Positions 26,988-37,923 of a DNA stretch of 64,000 nt are shown piece after piece. The translations under genes and the position numbers were made by a program. Positions within the stretch are counted from its first letter, which is position 1, and each line of letters opens with the position of its first letter. A model generated the notes under the pieces. That model did no database searches, was not told the DNA's origin, and saw only the letters and a program-made list of their open reading frames with translations. This stretch comes from Carallia brachiata. Its lineage: Eukaryota; Streptophyta; Magnoliopsida; Malpighiales; Rhizophoraceae. The DNA lies in the NCBI GenBank assembly GCA_021464245.1, contig JADCRB010000016.1:17446143-17510142 (forward strand), given 5' to 3'.

Positions 26988-29900
26988 TCACTGGTCGGAG
27001 GGAGACTTCAGTTGCTGATGCTGCCCATCTATCAAGCTTATCTGTCGCCTGAGTTTTGCAATATGAGCTTGCACCTAGAACATTGAATATAAATTGTCAA
27101 AATACCATGCTTGCGCATTTAGCCATGAAGGCTCAAGAGAATAGAAACAATGCTGCCATTACGCATGGAACAAATGAGTCCATTTAAATGTTAAATGTTC
27201 AAAAATAAAACACTCATCCATCAATAGCACAAGGAGTTAGGATGAACAATTTGATGAGCATGATATTAGCATAATTCATAAAATGATCAAGTTTGCAAAG
27301 TCAATATACACAGAGAAATGTGGCTTACAACTTAGCAGTACAAGCAATAGTTTTTAATTTCCAAAAGATGTTTTTATCCTTGAATTTTATATTTATCATC
27401 AATATGCAAGGAACTGGAGAAATATGACATGCATTAGCATTTGTACACTTACGAGGTAACAACAGTTGGGGAATTCATTATAACTGTCAGGCAAAATTAT
27501 GAATTCTGAGAACAGTTCCATCTCAGAAGCATGCAGCTAAAGCACAGATACCAGCAGTCAATTTGCATCCCCCATCCCAAAATCTTGTGTGATGTCTCTT
27601 CATGAGATGTAGATTAAAGAAATTCTCAAGCAGTTTGAAGTGGTGCTGTATGATTTACTTGCCTTTGTGGCAACAAATTTAATGTGTAAGCATGAGAGTC
27701 CATCACTAGCTATTTCACCACCTTTTGACTTTTTGTTATTAATCTAAATTCCAACCACAGCATCATCACCAGAATCAACATTCATGCGCATCATTGTCAG
27801 AATAATTAAGTGCACGGTCGTAACCAAGTGGCCTTGTTTATAACTGTAACTTCCTCACGAAGGAGAATGTTACAGGAAGTTGGATGCATATGATGGTAAA
27901 GTTCACGTGCATCAACAATCAGTTTCCATCCACATAGCACTAACAAAATAAAAGTTCCAATCCACCCTAATATGAAAAACTGCTGGACCCATTCCATTTA
28001 TTATTATTATTTTCAATCCCTTAAGAATATAAAGGGTGAGAGAGAAGACAAAGGATTCTTTCTGACCTGCTGGCGAGCTGCTGCAAGCTGCAACAGCTCG
28101 TCTGCTTCAGAAAAATTTGCGAACCACTGACTTAGAGCCTGATCTTTAGTGTCACCTTTCTTCCTTTTACTTGCATCCTCAACTGGTACTATATGCAAAA
28201 GAAACTTAATTTATTCACCCTGGGAAGCTAGATGAAGAGTAATACTTACAGAAACATACTATAAAACATATACCGGGAGGAGGCAAGGTAAAACCAGCAG
28301 GTAATCTGGGCAATGTTACAAGCAGGATGACCCTGGACACGAGCTAAGAAACCTTCTGAAGGGTCAGGAAACACAATCTCATCATAGGTTTCAACAACAA
28401 CAGGCTTCTTGGTTGACATGGGACCAGATTCATCCTCCGGGTACAACTTCAAATGATGGAATCTGCGAATAGTTTAAACTTCAAATGATGATAAAATCAG
28501 TGACTAATTAAGACCTTCAAAAGCTCATTCTACAATTCATTCTCTTTGTAACTCCCTCATCAGTCATGAGACTAGAATTCTCTCAACTGAAGTTGCAACA
28601 AAGTATAGCTTATGGAAAGGATAACTGCCTAGAAATGATTCGCAGAAGTATGTGATTGTTCATACTCATTAAACCATGTAGACTTAAAACAAATTTAGTT
28701 TAGATTGTCCAGTCACCACAGTTAATCGATTGATTATCTTCAAACCGATTATTTGGATAATGAGATACTCGTTTTATGCTGTACAGCATCAGAAGAAGAA
28801 CACATGCCGGTAAAACTCTGCATGCCATGTCTATGATTTCCAAGATGATATCAGTGTTGCATAGTTAAAAAAAAAAAAAAACCAAAAAAAGGAGGGCCTT
28901 ACAGGTTCAGGGGCTTATCACAAACATCACTGTGGAAAAACAGTGTGATGGCAATCTCAAATTCCCCCCACCCTGCTTCCGATAACTCGAAAGGGGGCGA
29001 GTCAACAACCCTTGTCGGATTATTGAAGCTGGAGTGAAGCTGAAAAACAGCTCGCTTTATTACCACACTGAGATCCTCATTTGTTGCCCCACGCACATAA
29101 ACCGTCCACTTATGAGACTGATACCTGATGAGTTATTCAACAACACGCAAAAAAACACTTATCTGAAACTGATCAAATAAGCAGAGGCCAATTTCAAACA
29201 GCAAGCTAACATCTTACTTACTCATTTGCCTTTTTGCCAAGCCAGAACGCAATATTGCCAAAAACTATTGGGACGCTGATCTCAACATCCTTGAGTTTCT
29301 TATTAAAAATCTATACAGAAAGTATCAATCATAACCAAAAAACAAAATCATACTTCAGGAAACCCACTTGCAAATTACAGAACAGCGCTTCATCAAACCT
29401 AGCCTTAAAAGTTTAGATCAAACTAATGGGTTGAAGCAAAATCAAATGTTATCTTAATCTGAAAGAAATTCATGTAAAATGATGGCACTTCAATGACCAC
29501 ATCTTGAAAAAGGAAAGTCTTTTCTGTTGATTCTCACAAAAAGCATCTTAAAAGTATGGGTTTTGAATTGGGGAGCAATTTTTTTGATTTTTCTTGCGAA
29601 TTGTTGAAGTGGAGTAACCGCCCAATCAGTCTTGCGGTGAATCTTGAAATGGATAAACTAGGAAAAGATCTAAATGCATGATCACATTAAGGAATTATGA
29701 GATTCCGTAAAGGCAAATAGAGGATTGTAATAACTGGTAAAATCAAATATCTAAAAAAAACGAATTTGCAATGAAGAACCGAGGACTCTTTCGTAAAGCC
29801 AAATAAACGATTATCAAAACAGAGTTTTACCGTTGAGATTGATGGAAAATGCTTTCAAGAAACACTCCCTTTTTTTTTTTTTTCCTTTTTTTGAGCTTCC

Positions 29901-30274
29901 GGGAAACATTTATATGGGGGAATTAAGAGATGGGTAACTCAAAAAATGTTCGAAAATTATTTCCACTGATAATTATCAAATCATCAAAGATCTAAAAGCG
30001 AATTTTACATAAAAGCTCTAAAATGTTGACATAAAGGTAAACAGAGGATGCTCAAAAACTAGCGTTGAAATGAAACAAACTTGTGCTTCTGGGACACATT
30101 TTTATGGAGATTTAAGAAGCAGCAACTCAAAATCTGAATTCAAGAACAGGGATAGCTAACCTTCTTTTCGGAGTCTTCAGGTTTGCTCATTTTGGTTCTC
30201 AGTGATTTGGGGGTGGGTCCACTTATTTCAGACTGATCTTGACCGTCCTTTTTGGATGATGAGACGTTGATCAT
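26988..30274 (-). CDS. YAF9: YAF9/GAS41-type YEATS-domain protein, six exons, frameshift in exon 4
   Basis: Exons in coding order: 30161-30274, 29222-29298, 28903-29124, 28274-28462, 28067-28188, 26988-27074; every junction is GT-AG and joins in frame. About 269 residues are expected, close to Arabidopsis YAF9a. The protein starts [14 protein letters not shown] and carries a YEATS domain from about residue 42 (VPIVFGN) to 170, including [23 protein letters not shown] and GWGEFEI, whose aromatic pocket reads acylated lysines. A C-terminal coiled coil ([13 protein letters not shown] ... [13 protein letters not shown]) follows. The family is a subunit of the SWR1 H2A.Z-exchange and NuA4 acetyltransferase complexes in the nucleus. 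Oddity: near 28320-28321 one extra base shifts the frame after QGHPA. The conserved continuation ([13 protein letters not shown]) lies in the next frame up to the exon's normal donor. Either this allele is damaged or the base is an assembly error. Confidence 0.92.
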
Positions 30275-31206
30275 GTCCTAAAAATACGCCTCTTTGGTTG
30301 AATCCGCTTTGGACTCACAGGAATTAGGGTTCCTCTACAAATTACAGGGGTTCTGGGTTTAGGGGCCCAAAGAAAGAGGATTGTCTACGGCAGCCTCTAA
30401 CCAGTTGTTAAAACCGACCAAACAAACAGAGCCACGTGTGCGGGTGCAGGGTAGTCGAAGTCCAAGTCCAACCAGTTGTATGAAGTTTTTTTTTGTGGCC
30501 TTACTCTATCACAATTCACAGCAAACTGTGACTGGTAACCTTCTTGACCGTTATAACGGCGGTAACAACTAATTTTCGTGTAGTTTTCTTGCAGAGATAC
30601 CCCTAGAATTATAGGTATTTAGAAATTGAATATTATGTTTGATCTTTTCATTGACAACCCTTCTCACTTCTCAGTGCTTTATAAGCCATTAGGATTCATA
30701 TTGGGGAGACGGAAAATATTATGATAAAGGGGCAAATTGAAGTTCCTTTGCCATGTCTTTGTTCATTTTTCGGTTCATTTCTTGGTTTTAAGTTAACCAA
30801 TTTTGACTTTCAAATTAATTAATTAATGCATTGTGGTTCCTTCTTTTGGTATGCAATGCAATTCAAGTCAGGAAGTTGCACGATCATAAAAAGAATAGTA
30901 ATTAAGTAAAGCTCATGGATCGAAAAATAATCAATATTTTTGTATTTATTTTTTGTTTCTCATAAAGCCATTTGGCTAAAAAAAATAACGTGAAAAAAAA
31001 AAGAATTGTTATTTACACGCATGTTTTGGTTTTATACACACTAAAACTGTTTCCTAAATTTAAATAACTTTGTAAGTTTGTAAGGCCATACTTTTGCTCA
31101 TTTATGCACCTGCTAATAGCAATTCCAAAAAAAAAAGAAAATCATGGCATTGGATGGCTAGAAAAATTGTACACATTGCAACCAATGGTCTAATTGTCTT
31201 CTATCA
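30275..31206. other. YAF9 promoter side and spacer
   Basis: Upstream region of YAF9 followed by AT-rich DNA. No additional gene supported. Confidence 0.5.
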
Positions 31207-31505
31207 TCATCTACTCAAGCATGATGTGACACAGATGAATGTATCTTCTCTGCAGGGAACTGTCAAGTCACCCATTGGATGATCAAATCTGAACTCCTCC
31301 TCAGCTTTGCTAAGCAAATCCTGAAATGAAGGCTGGTTCAGGTACTATACCGGGACCACGAAACATTTCTTCTCAGCGTCCCTACTAAAACTGCCAAGTG
31401 GCCTTTTGGCACGTCAAGGGATCTTGAAGCAGCTAATTTACTTGTAGCAAATACTGAACGGCCCATAATTTTCTTAGCAAAATTTCCAGTAAAACAAGTA
31501 GCCAT
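31207..31505 (-). pseudogene. SAUR pseudogene (15A-like clade)
   Basis: Starts at a normal SAUR ATG (MATCFTGNFAKKI) and reads correctly through SLDVPKGHLAVLVG. A one-base deletion follows, and the family sequence continues in another frame (EKKCFVVPV). A TAG then stands where SYL normally has serine, after which homology resumes ([18 protein letters not shown] ... TVPCRED) and ends at a TGA at 31207-31209. Restoring the single base gives the length of the intact neighbour (100 codons), so there are just two clear lesions. It is closest to the intact gene at 33036-33335. The promoter module upstream (31709-31736) has also decayed. It is almost certainly non-functional. Confidence 0.9.
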
Positions 31506-31708
31506 GGTCTTCTGCTGATGAATTTGTGTGGAAAGAGAATGTATCAAATTAACCTGGAAAGATCTCTTGTTCCGCGAGAAGATAGCCGGTAGAGAATGAG
31601 AAGATTTGAGTTGGTTCAGGAAGTGGTTGTCTCCTTTATATAATTGAAATCGTCTTCTTCTGTTTGAAGCAAGTGGCCGAGAGTGGACAGTGTAAATGGG
31701 GTCAACTT

Positions 31709-31736
31709 CGGACATAGTTCATGTAGCATCACATGG
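31709..31736 (-). promoter_or_regulatory. Decayed SAUR promoter module
   Basis: In gene orientation: CCATGTGA (31729-31736), 14 bases, then TGTCCG (31709-31714), a mutated TGTCTC auxin element. It lies 224 bp upstream of the pseudogene ATG. Confidence 0.6.
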
Positions 31737-32093
31737 TTCTGTCTTTCAACTAAACAACAACTATAGAGGGCTGGTAGAGATGTTATGTTGCACATTGCAT
31801 TTTTATGCTGAAAAACAGAATGTCTGCGGCAACTACAGGGATAGGCCAATGAAGGACCAGCTAAAGATTGAAAGTAGACAGTTGGGCTTTCAATGCTATC
31901 ATAAATGCTGAACCAAAGTGACACCTAAATTATGAGCATGATTGGGACAACTAGTTGATTTCATCGGAAACATTCTGGAGACAACCTGCAGGTGAATTCT
32001 ATGGAATGGTATATAAGAAAGCTTGGAAATGTGGAGGAGAGGTGAAGAGGTGCTCTGGTGGGAAATTGTTGACAGAAATTTGCTGCAGCCGCA

Positions 32094-32101
32094 TCACGTG
32101 G
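32094..32101 (-). promoter_or_regulatory. Orphan SAUR-type E/G-box module
   Basis: CCACGTGA in minus orientation. Its neighbourhood (TGGTCCTGTCTAGCAACT on the plus strand) resembles the other SAUR promoter modules (for example TGGTTCTGTCTTTCAACT at 31733), yet no SAUR coding sequence sits at the expected distance. Probably the remnant of a duplicated promoter. Confidence 0.45.
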
Positions 32102-33035
32102 TCCTGTCTAGCAACTCAGAATCAAAAGCTTGGTAGTCATTCAATCTGAATGTTTCTTGAAACACATACAGTCCATGCAATTTCAGTAGAAAAACTTTAA
32201 AGGGACCTACTGGCAGATAAAGAGATTTGGACAGGAGAAGGTTCTTACTGATAAAAATGGATTGTCTCTGAAAGCTCAACACAGGGTCTATAAACACCAA
32301 ATTAAGTCTATTGATAAGATGTGCTTTGAGTCTTTTGGAACACTGTAGTAAAAGAATCTTCATTAAGACCAGCATTTAGGTTCTTTTGTTAAGTAACAAA
32401 CACCACTTGGTTTTTGTTTTTTCCTTCCCTCTTTAGGGTGAGATCTTTTGTCCACTTTATCATTTCACATGACTTAAAATCTGAGCAGGACATCCGTGAA
32501 TTTCTTGTCAAACATTCTCATATGAGGTGGAGAATTTGCTTTTAAGCTAAAATCTTATTCGATCATATTTGCTGATAAAGAATTTCTTTCCTTAAACTTA
32601 AAATAAGAACCAAATGTGGTAAGGTTGTGCAAATCTTCAAGCACAAAGAGAACTCACCAGCATTTGTTGTTATGCTTATAGCATGAAATTCTCATGTACT
32701 TACTGTTGCAACTGAGCTTTCAGGAAACAAATTGCCTTTCTAGTTTTTAGGTGCTGAAGTGAAGGGAAAAAAAAGGCGAGGAACCAATCCCTTTGTGTGC
32801 TCTAATTCAGATGAAGCATAACCAAGCAAATTTTATTTACATCCCGATCAGTTAATTTGGGTCTGATTACAATTCAATTCGATATGAAGGGAATGTTCAA
32901 TGATAAGTAAAAGCATTGGCTATGGGAGATGAAAAATTTCTCATTTAGCTTCAATCAGGGAAAGTATTTACATTGAACTTGCAAATCTTGCAGTACAAAA
33001 TTGTACTCTGGGGTTGGTTTATTCCCTTTTTTTTT

Positions 33036-33335
33036 TTATGATCTTCTCAAGTTTGAAGTGACGTCAATGAAGGAGTCTTCCCTGCAAGGAATTGTCAAAC
33101 CACCCGTTGGATGATTAAATCCAAACTCCTCTTCAGCTTTATTTAGCAATTCTTGAAATGAAGGATGGTTCAGGTAGGACACTGGAACCACAAATCGCTT
33201 CTTGTCTGTTTCCCCAACATAAACTGCTAAGAAACCTTTCGGAACATCTAAGGACCTTGAAGAAGCTTTATTCGTGGCCAATACTGCACGACGAAAACTT
33301 TGCTTAGCAAGAACACTAGGGAAATGAAAAGCCAT
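33036..33335 (-). CDS. SAUR auxin-responsive protein, 15A/ARG7-like
   Basis: Intronless, 99 residues. The start is the ATG of [16 protein letters not shown], which fits the family; an upstream in-frame ATG would add 30 residues and run back towards the promoter. Core motifs: [15 protein letters not shown] (about residues 28-42), [39 protein letters not shown], ending SNLRRS. All conserved positions of the SAUR domain are present and the frame is intact. The likely role is auxin-induced inhibition of PP2C.D phosphatases and cell expansion (family knowledge). Upstream in gene order are a TATATAA TATA element near 33469-33475 and the two-part module at 33546-33574. It belongs to a local cluster with the copies at 31207, 35058, 43881 and 49330. 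Confidence 0.95.
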   Translation of the reverse strand: MAFHFPSVLAKQSFRRAVLATNKASSRSLDVPKGFLAVYVGETDKKRFVVPVSYLNHPSFQELLNKAEEEFGFNHPTGGLTIPCREDSFIDVTSNLRRS

Positions 33336-33545
33336 GTCTTTTAGCTGAAAGTGTTTGTAGAAGAGAAGCAAGAAAAAAGTTTTGAGTGTGCTGGTTAAGG
33401 CTATGTTGGTGATTGGTTTTCTCAAGACTTGTGCTAAGTTGGTTTCTCAGCCAAGAATGTTAATATCCTTATATAGGACTTGCATGCCAAAAGCCATATA
33501 GAATATAGAGTTAGTGGCCAAGAATCATTTTTCTGGGGTCTGCTT

Positions 33546-33574
33546 GAGACATGGCTCAAAAGGGCGTCACATGG
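33546..33574 (-). promoter_or_regulatory. SAUR promoter module: CCATGTGA-N15-TGTCTC
   Basis: In gene orientation CCATGTGA (33567-33574) is followed after exactly 15 bases by TGTCTC (33546-33551), the canonical auxin response element. It lies 211-239 bp upstream of the ATG. CACATG is the PBE-type E-box bound by PIF bHLH factors; TGTCTC is bound by ARFs. Confidence 0.65.
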
Positions 33575-34513
33575 TCTTGTCTTGTAATTGCAACAAACAT
33601 AGGGGACTAGGAGAATCTGTATTTCATCACATTTTGTCTATATATTGAAACAAAGCCTACCCCACATCAGAATGGATGAAGATTGGAAATGAAAGTTTGA
33701 TACCAATTTTGGTGCTGATGCTAGAATGACTGATGGACTAGACACATTAACACATGCTTGATGCAATTAGTGGACTTTCCTCAACCTGAGTGATTGTTTA
33801 ATAGAGACATGGTTACAACAGGCGATATCAGTGTGGAGACCTGGCGATGTCAGCGTGAAGGCATAATAGATGAGCAAGAAGCAAAATGCAGTCAAAAAAA
33901 TCTTACTTAAAAAAAAGAAAAAGAAAAACAGTGTATATATATGTATAGATGGGGAAACTGCAAGCTGGAGGACTTACTGATGGATGGGTGGGTGTGTCAA
34001 GAATCTGGAAATATGTTCTGACGAGTGGTGCAGAATGCTTTGAGTGGGTGGGGTTGGCAAAAGAGACATAAGCAGCTGAATGATCACAGGGTTGTCTTCT
34101 AATTCATCATAGAGACTTTGGCAATAAAAGCGTCTGTACTTTTGTTGGAACACATAAGGGCAATACATTGTAGGAGAAAAACATGAGAGGGACCCATGGA
34201 GATTGGAAGGCGAAGAGTATAAAAGTGGGGTCATATTCATGGATGACCTCTCAGAACGCAGGGCGTGCACAGGACATCCAATGTGTTTCTGTTGGTACTA
34301 AGGCCTGACTTATCGCCTTAATTGAGATTGCTATATGAAGACTGACATGTTGCTTTGTTGCTTTAGGATGTTTACTTTTAAAACACAAACATATATGGAC
34401 CTGTAAAGCATAAAATTGAGTAGACAAAGCCTTGTCAATAACATGTGAAACATTTGGTGCTGCCCCATCCTCACAGTAGAACTCACCTCTTTTCAGAGAC
34501 TCAAGCAGCTAGG
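33575..34513. other. Spacer between SAUR copies
   Basis: Intergenic DNA beyond the SAUR promoter with no gene I can support. Confidence 0.45.
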
Positions 34514-34612
34514 TACCCCAGTAGTCCTAGCCGTAAACGATGGACACTGGGCATTGTGAGTATCGACTCAGTGCAATGTTGTAGCTAACGTGTTAAGTAC
34601 CCCACTTGGGGT
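34514..34612 (+). pseudogene. Nuclear insertion of plastid 16S rRNA fragment (NUPT)
   Basis: About 100 bp matching the conserved plastid/cyanobacterial 16S rRNA block TACCCCAGTAGTCCTAGCCG, then TAAACGATGGA, GTATCGAC, TTGTAGCTAACG and TTAAGTA. Differences from the plastid sequence I remember are mostly C-to-T and G-to-A, as expected for methylated, decaying organelle DNA in the nucleus. The fragment is far too short to be functional and no further plastid sequence is evident on either side. Confidence 0.85.
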
Positions 34613-34857
34613 GCCCAATTTTTGCCATGCTGTAGGCAGACTAAACAGTATTAAAAGCCCCCCACCCCCACCCCCAGCACCCAACATCAGAAAAAGGGAA
34701 GGCATAAATAGCCAAGGCATGCCTGCACTAACTATTTAAGTGTTGCTCCTGAATCCAATTACAATGTTGGTCAGTTCATGCAGCTTTCTCACATTTAAAC
34801 ACAACACATAACAAACTAGATGAATCGTATGCTAGTTGATTGTTAAGAAGGCAGGGC

Positions 34858-34886
34858 CATGTGATCCTCGTTAGGCCCATGTTAGG
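34858..34886 (+). promoter_or_regulatory. Decayed SAUR promoter module, plus strand
   Basis: CCATGTGA (34858-34865), 15 bases, then TGTTAG (34881-34886) in the place of TGTCTC. It lies 200 bp upstream of the pseudogene at 35058, so position, spacing and orientation match the intact SAUR genes. Confidence 0.6.
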
Positions 34887-35057
34887 CACAGAGGCCATCA
34901 AATAATAACTAGCCACTCAAAGCAGTTATGCATATATACAACAAAATGTTATCACAAGGCACAACTTTAGCTTTCAATTGAGTAGCACAAAAATCTTCTT
35001 GAATCACTCGGAATCGATCAATTCCTTCACAAGATACGATCATGGGGGGGTCTTGCA

Positions 35058-35267
35058 ATGCAATCTTTGGCTGTTCCAAAAGGCTTCTTGGCAGTTTATG
35101 TCGGGGAGACTGAAAAGAAGAAAATTGTGGTTCCAGTTTACTATTTGAACCAGCCTGCATTCCAAAATCTGCCAGGGTGTGGCTAAAAGAGGAGTTGGCT
35201 TTTAAGCATCCGGTGGGCGGTTTGACAATTTGATACGTTCATGATTGTCGCCTCTGGCTTGAATTAG
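35058..35267 (+). pseudogene. SAUR pseudogene, plus strand
   Basis: Reads [35 protein letters not shown], then hits a TAA at 35184-35186. Family sequence resumes in another frame (KEELAFKHPVGGLTI), followed by a stop and a further deletion before an EDTF-like end; homology stops near the TAG at 35265-35267. The normal N-terminal helix is missing or unrecognisable upstream of 35058. It is inverted relative to the rest of the cluster. At least two frame lesions and a short deletion make it non-functional. Confidence 0.9.
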
Positions 35268-36161
35268 ATTACAGAGAAGGCACATCAGCTTTGTTTTGAG
35301 ACAATGTTCTAAGGCAGGGATTGTCATATTAATGTATATAAATATACACTTTATATAACAAGAAAAATTAACTCGGATGAATAAGAAACAGAGGAATCAA
35401 ATCTCGAGATTCCAATAAATTTTAAAAAAAGTTAAAAAAAAAACCCCAGTTGGCCACGCCCATCGTTGGGGAATTATCTTTCATAAGAAAGATTAAAAAA
35501 AAAAAACCCACAAAACATAAGAAACAATAAAACACCCACAAAAGAAAAAGAAAAAGAAAACGCGGTTACGGACCTATATTATTGGTATGGGCCACTGGGT
35601 TGTTAGGCTCTATTGGGCTATTGGCTTGCTTAGTAAGAACAGAGAGTAATAATAGATTGTACGTAATAGCAGAGTAATATATAATCTCTCTCATGTAATG
35701 CGAGAATAACAACAAGAACAATAAATTGAATCTCTCTCTCTACGGCTCTCTATCTCTCCTTTTTCTCTATTTTTCTCTCTCTAAACTTCCTCTGTTTTCT
35801 CCCTCTTTCTTCACCCTAACCCCCAATTTTCCTCTCAATCTCTCTGCCTCTTGACAAACACCCACATGAGAGACAAAAAAGGGAAAACATCTTTCTAGCA
35901 GCGGCTGCCAGGAAGGAAATTAGATGGCGACAGGCTGGCGAACGCCCGGCCAGAAACGGAGGGTGATGAAATTTCCAAATTGAAACGGACCGTTACACTT
36001 TCTTTTTTTTAAAAAAAATTTTATTTCTGTAATTGGACCATGAATTTATAAAAAGCCCAAACAATTTGGGCCCAACCTGGAATTATCATGGACCAAACGT
36101 TATAGCCCATCTTAATTCTCATCCCCAAGAGCAAGGGGAGCGGTAATATTTAACAATATTA
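35268..36161. other. Intergenic spacer
   Basis: AT-rich and CT-rich spacer (for example CTCTCTCT tracts at about 35731-35850). No gene supported. Confidence 0.5.
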
Positions 36162-36169
36162 ACAGTATG

Positions 36170-36673
36170 CAATGTTGCTAAAACCGGCTCGGACCGGTCG
36201 GTCCGACCGGTTCAACCGGTCACAGGTCAAAGGTCCGGATCAGTTTATACTTACAGTTACCCCTTAACTTGGACCGGTCAAAAACTGATTTGAACTGGTC
36301 AAAATCGGTGAAAATCGGTCAAAAATCGGACTCGGTTCAACCGGTTCAAACCAGTATAAAAGTTTTATAAATTATAATTTGATCCCAATATTTATTTAAA
36401 TTATAATTTGAGTTTTAAATTTAATTAAAATTTTTAATTTAGTCCTAAATTTATCAAAACTTTCAATTTAATCCTAAATTTATCAAAATTTTCAATTTAA
36501 TCCTTAAAAATAAAAAAAGTAATATTTAATAATCATGTATAAGTATTATTTTTTTAAATTATTTTTATAAATATATATATTAATAAATACCGGTTCAAAT
36601 ACCGGTTCGACCGGTTGAACATTGACCCACTAATGTTTCCGGTTCGATAACCGGTCTGGTTCTGACAACTTTG
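36170..36673. mobile_element. hAT-like non-autonomous DNA element, copy 2
   Basis: 504 bp with an 8-bp target duplication ACAGTATG at 36162-36169 and 36674-36681. Terminal inverted repeats are CAATGTTGCTAAAACC (left) and CAAAGTTGTCAGAACC (right end inverted). Subterminal regions are dense in CCGGTT/AACCGG motifs and the centre is AT-rich. No coding capacity. Same family as 187-661 and 37924-38585. This is the best preserved copy. Confidence 0.85.
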
Positions 36674-36681
36674 ACAGTATG

Positions 36682-37543
36682 AAGGAATTTTTTGACCAAA
36701 AACAAAAAAAAAAAACAATATTAAAGAATGATCAATCAAAAAGCCCAATATTAAAGAATGTTTAGGCTTTATAGCCCTTTTAAGACTCAAAAAAGGGGAA
36801 TCAAATTGTAACGGTCAAATTTTGAACGAAAACATAGTTGTTCGTTCGAGCTAAGTTTTAAATTTCAGTGCATAGGGTTGCATTTTAAGCGAGCGAGGCC
36901 AAAAAAATTCTGTTTTTTCTTTCGTTGAATAATTAATGTTTCAGTTATTATTTTGGTGAAATACATAATATCTTTTTTTGTTTTTATAATTTTCCCAGAG
37001 ATTTTAAATAATACCTGATGATGGCTAACGGTAAACCAAATCAACTGAGAAATACTAGATCTAGTCGGATTAGATAAGGGGTATAAAAGTAAATCTGGTA
37101 ACTCCTAAAACAGAGAAAATTAGCGTCAGCGTGAAAGGTACGCAAAAGAACAAAAAGACATAATTAAAAAATATATTAAGAAAATCCCAAATACATATAA
37201 GAAAAAATTTGGTGAATAAATAATTTTTTTTATTATATTTATATGTATTTTTTTTTGTGGTTATGAATATTTTTTATATAATTATAAAAAATATAAAATA
37301 AAAAATAATACTATTTTTTATATTATTTTTTATCCTCACAATTATACAAAAAAAATATTTATAATTACATAAAAAAAATACACATAAATATAATTTAAAA
37401 AAAAATTATATGTCCGTATAATCAACCTTATACATATAGCGCAAGCAGTCCCAACGTTCTTCTTAGTTTCCAGAGTCTTTCTAAAATCCCTTTCTCTGTA
37501 AAGAGAGGGGGCAATGGCAGAGTGCCGGCAACTTCTCTTGCGT

Positions 37544-37575
<32 letters not shown>

Positions 37576-37923
37576 CTTTTCTTCGTTTCTTCTTTAGTTT
37601 TTGGTTTCTAATTTGTTCCAGAAAATCCTTCTACTGATCTCTCTTTCTTTCTTGGAACGAAATTGAATTTTTTGTTGAATCCTGCGGATAACAATGGCTG
37701 TTCTGAATGCAGTCTCCGACTCTACCGGTCTTGCCTTTCCATAAATCTTTTTCTTTGTAGATGGAAAGAGGTCCAAGATTCCCAAGATTTCGATCTTTTT
37801 CCTGGTAATGTTTGTTTATTATTTGTTCTGTTTGCAATTCTTCTTTTATATATATAACATATAATATAATATAATATGATACTACTCCTACTTTCTCGGT
37901 ATATGTTGGTGATCAGTTTGATA
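36682..37923. other. Spacer with possible transcript start
   Basis: AT-rich to about 37440, then a less AT-rich block with a CT-microsatellite (37544-37571), as is common in plant 5' leaders, a short open frame starting MAVLNAVSDSTG near 37694, and a GT donor-like site near 37804. It could be the first exon of an uncharacterised or non-coding transcript reaching into the repeats at 38772-40031, but I recognise no protein. Confidence 0.3.
37544..37571. repeat. (CT)n microsatellite
   Basis: Uninterrupted CT run of about 14 units. Confidence 0.9.
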
